From assembly GCA_045837725.1 (NCBI GenBank), contig JBEWZL010000202.1:496001-560000 (forward strand): a stretch of DNA of 64,000 bases, read 5' to 3'. The translations under genes and the position numbers were made by a program. The DNA comes from Vermamoeba vermiformis (taxonomy: Eukaryota > Tubulinea > Echinamoebida). This document shows, one piece after another, positions 1-10,851 of the stretch (its first letter is position 1; each line of letters opens with the position of its first letter). The notes beneath the pieces are model-generated. The model made no database searches. It saw only the letters and a program-made list of their open reading frames with translations, and had not been told where the DNA came from.

Positions 1-816
1 AATTATTGGGTACCTTGAACGACTTTTTGTTTCGTGTAAAGTTGACACACGATGCCAACGCGAGTTTGTTGGTTGTCAGTTGGAAACGAAACAGTGTTCA
101 ACATGATAAAATCGACTCCCATAATAAAATAATCCGAGTCATTGGCCATCACCGCGAAATGATTGTTGGTCTTGCAGTACTTGGCAATGAACTGATCGGC
201 CTCACCTACATATGGTTAAATACAACTTCAACAAACTAGTAGAAGTTACCTTGCACGGTCATATGTCTAATAGTAAGCTCGTTGAGGATTTGAATTAGAA
301 GCAAGCGGTAAATCATCGTTGAAGTTGAGTCCGGATCTCGAGGAACATTATTGGAAGATACAAGCTCTGATCATCATTAGACTAATTATAATAATTAATA
401 TAAGCTTACTTAAAGCCTCCTTTATCAAATCCCAGCGATCTGCTCTTCTCTGCGTGCGAGTCGAATTTTTGATTGGCTCGAAAACAATCCATCAAATACA
501 ACAATCAGTTCGATTTCTTGTTGCAAAAACGGTCTTAAAAATGATCTGGTGCTCTCTGCAAATGTTTTAAAGCTCATAGGATGGAGCGAGGTCTGTAAAT
601 AATAACGTCAGATCCAAAAATTATTTAAAAATCAACAAAATTATTGCTTACTATTTCCTTCTTCTTTATAAAGTGTAGTAATGATAGGCCATCCACTACA
701 ATAGTTAATCGATCATTTGGATTATTTTGACGCCGAACTACATTCTGCTCGCACAAATCTACCACAATGTAGGCGCCGCAGCGTTGAAGATATGACGTGA
801 GACCCTTTACACCCAT
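1..816 (-). CDS. asteroid/XPG-N-domain protein, 3' end beyond window
   Basis: The N-terminus reads MGVKGLTSYLQRCG, the typical start of the asteroid/XPG-N (FEN1-like) family, which bears a structure-specific nuclease fold. After an intron come VVFDG and then, after a second intron, AVMANDSDYFIMG. These match the acidic metal-site motifs of the family (DG; NDSDYFI). The start is the ATG at 816; a TTG three codons upstream is not needed. At least three introns with GTAAG donors are visible, and the gene runs off the left edge. One oddity: in the second exon the frame carrying VVFDG runs into a stop near 430, and the natural continuation (RWDLIKEAL) lies one base out of frame. This may be a sequence error, an inactivating frameshift or a missed splice. 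The family call is fairly secure; whether the gene is intact is not. Confidence 0.6.
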
Positions 817-1250
817 CCCAAACAATAATGGGGATTATTGTGGTCACAGGCGCCATAATTCTTGAAAGAAGAACAAAAATGTCAAGGGTTTTTGGCCTTT
901 CCTTTGACCACTAATGATTTGCCACAACCAAAGCGTCTCGACTATTAATTAATACTTATCTGCAGCGCCAACTTACCGTACCTTAAGACAAAATTCGATT
1001 CTCAGCTCTACCTACATCAGTTCCGCTTAAGTACGCGCGCAAACTAGTCCTGGGGCTCGTACGTGAGAAAGGTTGCATCGGATAACAACACAACGCTTGT
1101 GTGACCTTAAGGTTCGTCTTGCAATTCCATTGGTTCTCATTGTTGCATAGATTGTAAAGCCAAATTTGCAGCTTTTGGCGTGCCCTTTTTTTTTTGTACG
1201 GACTTCATTTACCATTCAAACGCAACACAAACACCACACGTCTATCAATA
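817..1250. other. divergent intergenic region
   Basis: This 434-base gap lies between the start codons of the asteroid-like gene (-) and the coiled-coil protein gene (+), so it should hold both promoters. I see no RNA gene, repeat or convincing coding sequence in it. The first exons or 5' UTRs of both genes may extend into it. Confidence 0.4.
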
Positions 1251-1925
1251 ATGGCAAACACTCCTAAACTCTACCTACACTACTCGTCTTTTTCGACTTT
1301 TGTGCCAGTGGAAAAAGAAGAGTTCGCATCCAAGAAGTTCGCCGAGCCTGCAGTGCAACGAATATTAACAGAAAGCACGAAAAAAGCACTTAAAAATACT
1401 TGCGGTGTCGAATTGAAGCCTGACGAGACTCTAGTGTTCGAAGTAATGGGGGTTCCACCCCAGATGCAAGCAAAACTTAAAGTCTCGGACATAACGACAC
1501 CAAAGTTCGGGATTCTGGTCTCATGCAAGAAGCAAGAGCGACACGAGTGTCCTATAATTACGTCGTTGAAGCACCATCAGGTACAAAATGCGGAGCTGAT
1601 GAGCGAATCTCTTATACGTGAAGAAGGTAAGCCTTATTCCGTTTGAAGAACTAAACTAAAATAATCCTACAGAATTGAACGCAAAACCAAAAAAAGCAGG
1701 TAAGTGCCGGTTTCTGGCTTTTGCTGCTTCCGAATCTGACAAAATTGTTTTTCAGAATTGCCTGCCGAAGCTATGGACAACAGATCAATCTTGGCCCTTG
1801 TTCACGACCTGGACACTAAATATACCACGCTCAAGGCCGATCACGAGGCACTCAAGGCCAACCACGAGGCACTCAAGCAGAGAGTTTCTGATTTGGAGAA
1901 ATGTGCACTGGCAAATCATAGTTGA
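1251..1925 (+). CDS. unknown protein with C-terminal heptad coiled coil
   Basis: Three exons (1251-1626, 1673-1699, 1756-1925) join cleanly with GT-AG introns. The product is about 190 residues and starts MANTPKLYLHYSSF. I do not recognise the family. The first 130 residues look like a compact globular domain with no membrane segment. A short Lys/Glu linker follows, then a C-terminal heptad repeat in which LKADHEA and LKANHEA are consecutive near-perfect copies followed by LKQRVSDLEK. This predicts a short parallel coiled coil, so the protein probably oligomerises. The middle exon is only 27 nt. No context hints at a role: the neighbours are a divergent nuclease-like gene and the convergent KRI1 gene. 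Confidence 0.75.
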
Positions 1926-2119
1926 AGTGGATTCGCAGCCTGGTTGCTTGTCAAAATTAATGAACAAAACCTTTCTTCTTCTTTTGCATCGCTCATAGTT
2001 TGAAACAAAAACTGACACTTCGGTCAAGAAGCCACGCTGTTGACTTATTAATTCCTTTCCAAATTCCATTAGGCACGAGTAAGAGCTGCTGATGTTAGTT
2101 ATTATCACCAAAACTGACT

Positions 2120-5100
2120 TTACTGCTTATTCGTCGCTGTTACATTTTTGTTATTATCTTTAGTTCCCTTGTTATTACTTCTATTATTGTTGTTCTTCTT
2201 AGCATTATTATTGTTAGTGTTGTTATTATTCTTTGTTTTGAAGTTCTGCGCAACGTAATTGTTGAGAGTTTTGTCGAATTTGTTGCTCTTAATCACCTTT
2301 GAACTGCCGGTATTCGTCTTGTTATTATCACTGCCCTTGTTATTAGCATTGCCAGGACCTTTGTTATTAGGCCCTCTATTGTTCGGACCTCTGTTGTTAG
2401 GACCCTTGTTGGCAAACTTGGCAGGTGGAGGACCGCGTTGATTGGACACTGGACCGCCTCGTCGTCTGTTGTGACCCTTGATGAGACCTTTGTCTTCTCG
2501 GTACCTATAAGCAATATGTGTTATTAACACGGATGAATACGATAAGGAAAGTCAGCTAGTGACCTCGGCGAGATCCCGATCTGCACACGAGTACTTACGG
2601 CTGCAATTTCTTCAGAGGGACGACTTGATTAAGCTCCTTATCATCCTTCTCAAGGATGTCAACAACACTCATGCCGTAGTCAGCTGCAGGTACAGTAGTG
2701 TATTTGAAGCGAGTCTTCAAACCGTCGGCGATCTACAAAAAAAAAATCAGATTCGGTTTCGATCAACAACATTTTGATAAGTATGAACTGTGCAATTGAT
2801 AATCAAAGATAGTATAAGAAATAATAGACCAAAGCTGAGAAAACTTACGATGTCCTCGTAGTCCAATTTGTAGATCTCGTCGAAGTAATCCTTCAACGGC
2901 AAATTCTTCAAATTTTTGCGTTCTTTGCGTTGTTTTCGCTTTGATTTGCGACCATCGCCTGACTCGTCATAAATAATATTGCCTTCAGGGTTCTCTTCGT
3001 CCTCTTCATTGTAATACTCTTCGTTATTATTATTCTCGTCGCCTTCATTCATATTTTCATCGCCTTCTTGATCTTCATTCATTTCTTCGTCTTGATCTGC
3101 ATCCGCTTCTGATTTTTCTTCTTTATTCTTAGCCAAGAATGAACTAGCAGTAGCAACGCTAGGCCCTTGGTAAGTCTCGGCATATGACCCTTCGTCGTCT
3201 GAATCAAACACAGGCTTTTCATTGTCATCAGCATTGTAGTACTCGTCGTTGAAAATTGATTGCATTTTTTTGTCCCATTGATCCGGATCAAAATCACCGT
3301 CCAAGTCCATATCTTTCAGCGTTGAATCCACTAATTACATTTGTTAAATATATTGTATTAATTTGCATCAGGATGATAATATAAAATACCTTCGATGCCT
3401 GCAGCTTTTTGGATCTCCAATAATTTGTCAACAATTTCGCGTTTCTTCTTCTTAATTTCGCGTTTTTTCTCGTCTTCAATCTTTTTAGCTTCTTTTGCTT
3501 TTCTTTCTTCGCGCTTTTTACGAGCATCAGCACGAGATGTGTCCTTCTTACGCACTGAATCGATGTCACGTGCGTAGGTCATAATTTGAGCGCCACCACT
3601 AGAATATAAGTCGCTAAGTATATTTTACGCAATTCTAATTATCGGTTGTATAATATTCAATAATTGAACGGAGATCAGTTTTCAGTTCCAAAAACAGATC
3701 TGTTACACGAACAACAATCAAAGTCAATTTGCTTCTTAACATAATATCACTGATCTATACTTACGGTTCTTCGAATCTAAAGTTATATTTGTGCTCAAAC
3801 TCTTCCTGTTTTTCATAAGCTTCCTCGTCCATATCATCATGGTGGATCTTAACAAGCTCATCGTACGAGGGAATTTTAGCTGATTCTTTGTCGAGCCATC
3901 GCTTGTTGGTAATATACCTATCATATATTATGAGTCCAAATAAGCAACAGAAGCTTTTAGGGTCGTGCGTGACCCGATCTCAAATTTGAAATTGTTTAAA
4001 TTAAGCTGAAAATATTACTACGTACTCTCGCAAGAATTTATCGCCCTCGTCCAAGTCATCACGCTCCCAAAATCCAGTCAAGAGCTCAACTTCGTGCTTT
4101 TCTCGCTCCTCATTGACTTGCTTTTGTTCAAGTTTCTTCAAGAAGGCTTTATACTCATTCTCTTCCTTCTCAATCTCTTCTTTAGTCTTTTCGCGCTTTT
4201 GAAGCAAATTTTCTGTTGCAAAAGAACGTTAGATCAGCACTGTTAGTGAATAGCAGATCCGGGTTTGCTAATTTGAATATTATCATTGTAGAAAATTAGA
4301 AAACCATTTGTATATTAAAAATATTACCTTCTTCAACCTCTTCGCCAGCTTCAGCGGCAGCAAACGCCCTCAAAAATTCTTCTTTGGCGAGTCGTTGCTC
4401 CTCAGCCAATGAAAGTACCTTTTTCTTCTCTTGTTTAATACTAGTACTCTTGCTGTCTTCGTCATCAGATTCATAACTCGCAGCTTCTCCTTTCGCGGCT
4501 TTCTCTAAGATCTGCTCTCTGAGCGCATCCTTGTATGTCATTTTTTTCTATTTCACCATCATTAGTACTGTAATTATTTCGTACAATAAATATGTATACC
4601 TCTTTCTTTTTGCCACGAGAGCCCTCCTCTTCGGAGACGACATCAGCAATTGGCTCGGCTAGATCGCAGTTAGTCAAATCGATCGCAGTAAAAATAATTT
4701 AAATAATTTGGAAAAAATCATTATTATAACTTACGCTTAAAGAAACGCTTTTCTTTGTTATAAATGTCCGGATGCTTCGCGCGGATGAGAGGAATGACTT
4801 TCATAAAATCGTCAGCAACGTATTTAGCCAAGCTAGCCTCTTCATCTTCATCTTCTGAAGAGGATTCATCTTCTTCTGACTCCTCAGACGATGATTCAAC
4901 CTCTTCTTCTTTTTCTTTCACTGCGATCGACGTGTTAAATCAGGATCCAAGATCAGATCGGCCAACAATTAATTAAAATAACGAACAAATAATAAGTGAA
5001 AATAATTGTCATGAATTATTTCTCGTTTTTGGCTTTTTCAAGCCTAAACTGAAAAGTCGATCTTACGTTTCTTGAGATCTTCCTTGGTCTCTTGCTTCGA

Positions 5101-5157
5101 AGGACCACTTTGCTTCTTATCTCCGTCTTTATTTGGCTTTTGATTCTTAGAGGCCAT
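2120..5157 (-). CDS. kri1: KRI1 ribosome-biogenesis protein
   Basis: KRI1 is a nucleolar factor needed for early 40S/90S pre-ribosome processing. The start is the ATG at 5157 (MASKNQKPNKDG). Roughly ten short introns split the gene. Diagnostic segments in order are: an acidic Ser/Glu stretch; KYVADDFMKVIPLIRAKHPD; the KDALREQILEKA region; FERDDL-type acidic helices; FEHKYNFRFEEP (a family hallmark, near 3770-3830); a Lys/Glu coiled coil; and FDPDQWDKKMQSIFNDEYY. The conserved C-terminal block follows, with DYGMSVVDILEKDDKELNQ and VPLKKLQPYRED. The last about 110 residues are an added low-complexity tail with RGG/PNNRGPNNRGP repeats followed by Asn/Lys runs, suggesting RNA binding or nucleolar retention. 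Exon limits were read by eye, but the family identity is firm. Confidence 0.9.
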
Positions 5158-5295
5158 TGTCGTGCTTCAGTTACAAAATTCAAGTGAAATAACGAGCAGG
5201 GCGAAACTTCTTTTAACCACAACGGGGAACTATACAAAAAAGAGCTCGTATATTACGCAAATCATTTATTTACAGTTAGAATTGTTGCAAGTAAT

Positions 5296-8182
5296 TTACA
5301 CGGCCGAGATGAGTTTCAACATCTCGCCAGCAGGAGTGCCCAATCGCTTGTTGCACATGAAATCAATCTCACGCAACACGTTGTGAGGCGAGGCACGCAA
5401 GAAGATCAATTGGTCGGGCTGATCTCGGTGTTGTTTGCACGAGTTGAAGATCAGGTTGATGCATGCCCGACGGAGACGAGGCGTCAAAGTGCGTTCACTC
5501 AACAACAGCAAGTCAACGACGTTTTCAGTAGCAATCGAGTCCTCGATCTCCGTGGCAATCAGCTGCTTCATGTCCTCGATCAAAAATCTGTCCGCACCCA
5601 TCAACAACTCGATCACGTTGTCAGCAGTCAACTCGGGCAAACAGTTCGAGTACAAATATTGCATCAAATGCACAAAGGTATCCTACGAAAGTTCGCAGTT
5701 AGTAACGCTGTTATTTCCATTTATGGTAATCGACTTACTTGATGAATTTCGTCCAATGGGAAGCTGCTGCGACCTCGCTCAGCGAATGCAGAGTTGGGGT
5801 CCAAAATTGTCTTGAAATAGTCGGATCGAGACACCAAGACGCATTTGTGGCCGTAGACAGTGATCATCGCATTCGAATCAGCTGATTCTTTCACCGTGAA
5901 AGTCACATCGGAGTATTGTTTGCTGTTCACTGCCTCCATCATTTGTTCAGCGAACAACGAAACTGGAATGGCAACGGAGGTACCATCTGACAAAAACGGT
6001 TAGTCTAAGGTTTGATAATCAAAAGCTAAGTGTCTCGTACCATTTTCAATTCTGCCCAAGCGAGCGAATCGTTTGCAAAGAGCGACGAGTCGTGGCAATC
6101 TGTAGCTCGCGGCCAAATCTTGCAACTTGGGCACGAGGTGAGGAGCGACCTTCAAGTGATCGGTGTAGAGGTAATACAACAGACCCAAGAACACGTTGTG
6201 GTCAATGTTCTTAAGCTCCACCTCTTCGTCGTACTTCTGACCCGCGAATCGATAGAGCATCAATGCAATTTGTTTCAAGTGCTGGCATCTGTTGTACACG
6301 ATCACACGGTGCGCGAAGATTGTCTTGCCGCCCACTCTGTACTTCAAGTCGCTGTATTGAGGATTGTTCACGAGCCACTTGAAGTCAAACGCGAAGCTGG
6401 ACGAGCTCGAGGCTAACCGAAAAATTAAATTTACGAATCGATTGGGAAGTGCCTTTGTACGTACCAGTAATAGCAATGGTGTGATTGCCCGAGGCAGCAG
6501 CTTCCAGGATAGGTTCACCACGCAAACGAGAGATCAAAGTGGGAGCTACTTGGAACTTTCTGTTACCGTGACCGAGCACACCTTGCATGCCCCAGCCCCA
6601 TGTGAAAATTTCTCCGCTTTCAGAGATAGCAATGTTGTGCAAGTTGCCGCAAGCAATTTTAATGATTTTTCTGCCTTCGAAATCTTCTTCGAGAGGTCGC
6701 GGCACTGAATAGAAGTAGTTGTGGTCTTTGACGCGCTCGTTTGTTCGCCAATCGCTGGCCTTGCTACCTCCTTGTTGACCATATTCTGAGCTACCAAAAG
6801 ACCATACTTGGCCGTTGTCTTCGAGGATCAGGCTGTGATGTGAGCCACACGCGATCCTAGTGATTTTTTTGGCCTCAATCTCCTTGATAATAAGTGGAAC
6901 TCCTTCATCAGACAAAACTCCGTGACCAAGCTGACCGAAGACACCCAAGCCCTGGTATAAGATCATGTTAGCACGAAGTAGATTTCTTGTTTTATGGCTA
7001 AAACATACCCATGAGTAGACCTGGCCGCGGTCAGTAAGTGCCAAGCTGTGCTGTTGTCCGCAAGCAACGTCAACTACTCGTTCGTGGCCCAACAACTTGA
7101 TTAACTGTGGCTCTTCTTGGTTCAATCTGTGACCAAAGCCGAGCTGCAATTTGTCGTTGTAACCCCAGCCATAAACACGACCTTCATCGGTGACTGCCAA
7201 ACTGAATGAATAACCTGCAGCGACTCTGACAACTCGTTCATGAATCAATGATTCGACGAGCAAAGGAACGTTTTGCAAATAGGACGTGAAGGTTCCAAAG
7301 TTTCCAAGCTGGTTGTTCTCGTTGTCGATGTGCGCCTTTTTGCCTAAGACCAAAAGAGTCAACTCTAGCGTCATATCAACTCCCCGTACGATTACAACAT
7401 ACCACTGTAATATTGCTGATGAGATTTATCAATCAATCGACGAGCCCAGTCGCTCATGCCAGGCATTTCAATTACTCCTCCAAAATATTGTTTGTCGTCA
7501 TTCAATCGTTGCAATTTGCCCCATTGGTATAATCTGCCATCGGCTATTAATTGGAAGTTAGTAATCAAAAATTATGACCTTGCTGAGAAAGTTTTTCTCG
7601 ATCGAGATTCGCAACGTACCCGTAACAGCTAACGAATGAAAACTGCCGCAACCAACATACACGACTCTATCACCTCTTAACGCGTCAATTCGTTTAGGAG
7701 CTGATTCGAAATTGCAGTTCTAAAACGAGATTTAATTAGATTATGCGACAAGATCAAGAAATCACGCGACAGTTACCTCGCCATGTCCTAATTGACCCTC
7801 TCGGCCACGACCCCATGAATATACATCACCGGTCTCTGTAATAAAAATTGTTTAGAATTTGTAGATCGACAAAGACATTCATTTTGCTTTTTCAATCTCG
7901 GATCAGACGCGCTTAATTCGCCGCGTTAACAAATATTTCAGAAACCACCAATAGAAAATTAATTATAACTTACCAACGAGTGCGAGGGAGTGATATTCGC
8001 CGGAGGCAATTTGAATAATATTTTTGCCTTTCAGTCCTTCGATAATCACCGGATCGAGTTGTGTTTCGCATACGCCAGTACCTAGCTCTCCTTTTTTACC
8101 GGTACCCCAAGTATAAACTAAATGGAAAGTTAGCAAGGTGGATCCAGCCGTTAGTGCTTTGTAGACGATACTTACCAGACAT
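5296..8182 (-). CDS. RCC1-repeat protein with two BTB domains
   Basis: The product starts MSVYTWGTGKKGELGTG and carries a run of about six or seven RCC1 blades (repeats of GxxHSLAL and VYxWGxxxxGQLG). These form a beta-propeller and fill the first about 430 residues. Two BTB/POZ domains follow: one with YSDLKYRVGGKTIFAHRVIV (near 6300) and one with YSDVTFTVKE...YGHKCVLVSRSDYF (near 5850), then a BACK-like helical tail. RCC1-BTB proteins such as the RCBTB family commonly act as substrate adaptors for cullin-3 ubiquitin ligases; two BTBs in series is less usual. The first coding exon is only 7 nt (ATG TCT G), which sets the start at 8182. At least seven short introns are present. The substrate cannot be read from the sequence. 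Confidence 0.85.
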
Positions 8183-8630
8183 TATGATCTATTATAATAT
8201 CAAAAATATTCCCTTTGGTGCTCCTCTTCAAATTTGTTACAAAAATGGTGAAATGACTCGCGGGTTTTTGTTTGGATCGAAAATTAAGGGACGAAATTCT
8301 AGGAAGTTCAAATAATTTGTATATTCGCTTCCTCTGTTTTCTTGTCAATTCTTGCTCAATATCTAACGCAACGAGATTTTTAGTCGGTTTTGCATTTAAA
8401 TTTGGCTTTGTTGTGAGTCTGTCATCTGAGCCGATATTCGTGTCGTTGAATACAGAGCTTTGGATAGCCCTGGTGAGACAATAGTACGTAACAATATACG
8501 GTATACTCCATTGTTGATCGTTCTTGTGGTGGTCGTGATGCAGGAGATTTTTGGATCTGACGATAAGTGCGAACTCGGCCGAAGGAAGAAATCAGTCTTT
8601 TTATATACAACTATCAAACTATCTACAATT
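8183..8630. other. intergenic region
   Basis: This 448-base gap separates the start of the RCC1-BTB gene from the 3' end of apc11; both are on the minus strand. It should hold the RCC1-BTB promoter and the apc11 3' UTR. Short open frames here have no recognisable content and no splice logic, so I call nothing. Confidence 0.4.
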
Positions 8631-9155
8631 TTAGCGATACTCCCAAGGTTGACGGCACATTGGACCTAGATCGGTGTTAGAGAAAAGAAAATTAATAAGA
8701 CACAGAATTACGGCCTTACACTCATCTTTTGACCGCGTCCACTTATTAATGCAGTGCATATGAAATACGTGATTGCATTTGCCCCAAGCTATATGAATAA
8801 CGGTTTAGTTAGGGTAGTTGGTAGCTCTGATCCCGCCAAATTTTCCAATATTGGATTAACAAATATTTTTCAATAATATTATAATAATGTTACAGCACCT
8901 CGTGCTTCGAAATTGAAATAATAATAAAATGCGGCATTCATGCCAAGAGTTAACAAAAATATTAATCAAAATTAACTTGTTGCTTTGGAAAAGCTCGCTG
9001 GCATTACCTGGGGGACAATCTTCTCCTGGTAATTTACAATCTGTACAATGGGCATCAAACTGCATTTGACAGATGCCGCAGTTCTCTTCGGATACGTTCC
9101 ACTTCCATTCGGCAATTGTGTGCCAGTTCTTGATGCGAATCTTAACGGCGGACAT
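8631..9155 (-). CDS. apc11: anaphase-promoting complex RING subunit 11
   Basis: This is the RING-H2 subunit of the APC/C ubiquitin ligase, which recruits the E2 enzyme. Three exons give a protein of about 84 residues, the usual APC11 length. Residues in order: VKIRIKNWHTIAEWKWN, ENCGICQMQFDAHCTDC, PGEDCPP, then after an intron AWGKCNHVFHMHCINKW, and after a second intron CPMCRQPWEYR and stop. All zinc ligands of the APC11 fold are visible (CxxC, CxxC, C-x-H, HxxC, CxxC). The start ATG at 9155 (MSAVKIRIKNW) lies 141 bases from the ATG of the divergent SSXT-Myb gene, so the two share a promoter region. Confidence 0.93.
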
Positions 9156-9296
9156 AGATTAATCTAATAGCTGCGTTGTATCGCAGAAAAGATAATGTTC
9201 GACAAGCCCTTTTCCTTTAAAAAAAAACATTTATCTAATCCGCCAAACAAACCACAACAGCTGACCAATTATGCACACTATTTCGAGTTGATAACA

Positions 9297-10495
9297 ATGA
9301 CCTCTCCAAACCCCAACCCTCAGCAACAACAGCTGACAACAGAGTTAATTCAAAAGGTTTGTGACGTCATAGATCACGAATGCTAATTAAATGAATGAAT
9401 AATTTTTTAAAATATTAACAATAATTACCATGCAGTATTTGGACGAAAATCAACAGTTAATTTTAGCGATACTCGAAAATCAAAATATTGGCCGTCTTGA
9501 AGAATGCATCCAGTAAGTATTACCACCCAAAATTGACATTATTAAATTAAATTAAATGGCAATGCGCTCATTGGTTATAAATATTAGATACTCGGCACGG
9601 TTACAACAAAACTTGAAATATTTGGCAACCATTGCTGATTCACAGCCACAAGCCACGGGCTTAATGTATCCGCCAATGTACAACGTAAGATTGCCTACGG
9701 CGCTCGGTTGACAATACTTATTGTTTTGCTTCAGTATAATCAAGCGGCCCTGATGCCACAAATGCCTCAAGTGCCGCAAACACCGCCAATGGTCAATGTA
9801 ATGGATCCGCTCCAACAATACCCGCTGACAGTGCCAGCACCACCACCACAGGTAAAAAAACAAAAAAAATAGCAATACTCCATCCAACGGGAGGGCATGA
9901 AAAAAGGGCTATCACACAAAATTAATTGAGGGTGCATGGTGCACTTGGTAGCACGTCCGCTTTGCATGCGGGAGGTACGGGGATCGAAACCCTGTGCATC
10001 CAACTTTCTTTTTTTTTTTGGCTCCTTGTCGCTGACTCTCGTGCATAGAAAGAGAAAGGTCTTCATTGGACTGCTGAGGAACAACAACGGTTCTTGGATG
10101 CTTTGCAGATGTTCGGAGCCAAAGGTGGGATCAGCTTCTTTTTTGTTTTGTGTCTGTAAATGCCCACTAACGAGCATTTAGATATCAAGAAGATAACAGA
10201 GTACGTTGGCACGAGAACAGCATCGCAAGTGCGCAGTCATCTCCAAAAGCATCAGCAAAAGATGACAAAGGTGATCGGTCGGATCCCATTTACTCCTTCG
10301 GGCACTGCCAAGCGTGCTCCTCAACTGGTCATTACTGCGCCTACCTCTCCATTCCCGCAGTTCCATACGCCAATTACACCGCCGCACTTCACACCACAAT
10401 CGCCGATATTGATCGCGTCAACTCCTTCCACTCCAAATCCAATTCCGTTGTCGCCCATTCCGTCAAACACCAATCAGAACAACACCAATCAGTAA
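9297..10495 (+). CDS. SSXT (SS18/GIF-type) domain fused to SHAQKYF Myb domain
   Basis: Six exons: 9297-9356, 9436-9512, 9588-9684, 9735-9851, 10049-10124 and 10182-10495. Exons 1-3 encode a clear SSXT domain: LTTELIQKYLDENQQLILAI, LENQNIGRLEEC, YSARLQQNLKYLATIADSQ. This is the N-terminal module of SS18 and plant GRF-interacting factors, coactivators of SWI/SNF. Exon 4 is Met/Pro/Gln-rich. Exons 5-6 encode GLHWTAEEQQRFLDALQMFG, then ITEYVGTRTASQVRSHLQKH, a SHAQKYF-class single Myb repeat that binds DNA, and a Pro/Thr/Ser-rich tail. The Myb exons have no upstream ATG of their own: an in-frame stop ends the preceding intron sequence. They join exon 4 in phase 0, so a single fused protein is the simplest model. 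The intron before the Myb exons (9852-10048) contains a tRNA gene. An alternative in-frame start is the ATG at 9195. Confidence 0.8.
9812..10034 (+). repeat. segment duplicated in inverse orientation at 12959-13188
   Basis: This block covers the last about 40 nt of SSXT-Myb exon 4, the 5' splice site, the tRNA gene and its T-run terminator. It matches 12959-13188 on the other strand almost throughout. The tRNA is identical and the flanks differ at scattered bases and small indels. Similarity stops abruptly at both ends. Confidence 0.85.
9930..10002 (+). tRNA. tRNA-Ala(UGC), nested in an intron
   Basis: The 73-nt cloverleaf folds fully. The acceptor GGGTGCA pairs with TGCATCC, D-stem GTGC with GCAC, anticodon stem TCCGC with GCGGG around loop TTTGCAT (anticodon TGC), and T-stem CGGGG with CCCTG around ATCGAAA. 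The discriminator base is A. The G3:U70 wobble, the main identity element of tRNA-Ala, is present. A T-run starting about 6 nt after the 3' end is the Pol III terminator. The T-loop has A54 and A60, as in eukaryotic initiator tRNAs, instead of T54. The gene lies on the sense strand inside intron 4 of the SSXT-Myb gene. Confidence 0.95.
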
Positions 10496-10851
10496 CCGCG
10501 AATTATCACCCTTAGGCTGATAGTTAAGGCACGACCGAAAGCATAAGTCAAGACAGTTAATTTTGCAAGCACTTGCACGAGGAGGCTTACGTAGTTGTCC
10601 TGCTCTCAAAATCAAGTAGAGCAGGGCTCTGTACACGCATGTTGTTCGTGATTTTTTATTATCACAAACTCAATGAAGCTAATAACAAACAACCAGTCTT
10701 GTAATGTGAAATGTAGTACGCAATAACGTAGGTAAAAATCGTCGACGGGTGGTACTTCGGTCCCATCCGTACTAAACAAATTTTCAGCAAGTTGGAGTGC
10801 TTATTTAAAGCGTACAGTTAGCACACAAAACTAGCACCTGGTACACTGAAG
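10496..10851. other. intergenic region
   Basis: This 356-base gap follows the SSXT-Myb stop and precedes the F-box/ankyrin start. It should hold the 3' end of the former and the promoter of the latter. I see no RNA gene or repeat in it. Confidence 0.4.

Noticed and set aside
8272-8620. Short overlapping frames between the RCC1-BTB and apc11 genes
   Set aside because: They are open on both strands with no motif, no splice support and UTR-like composition.
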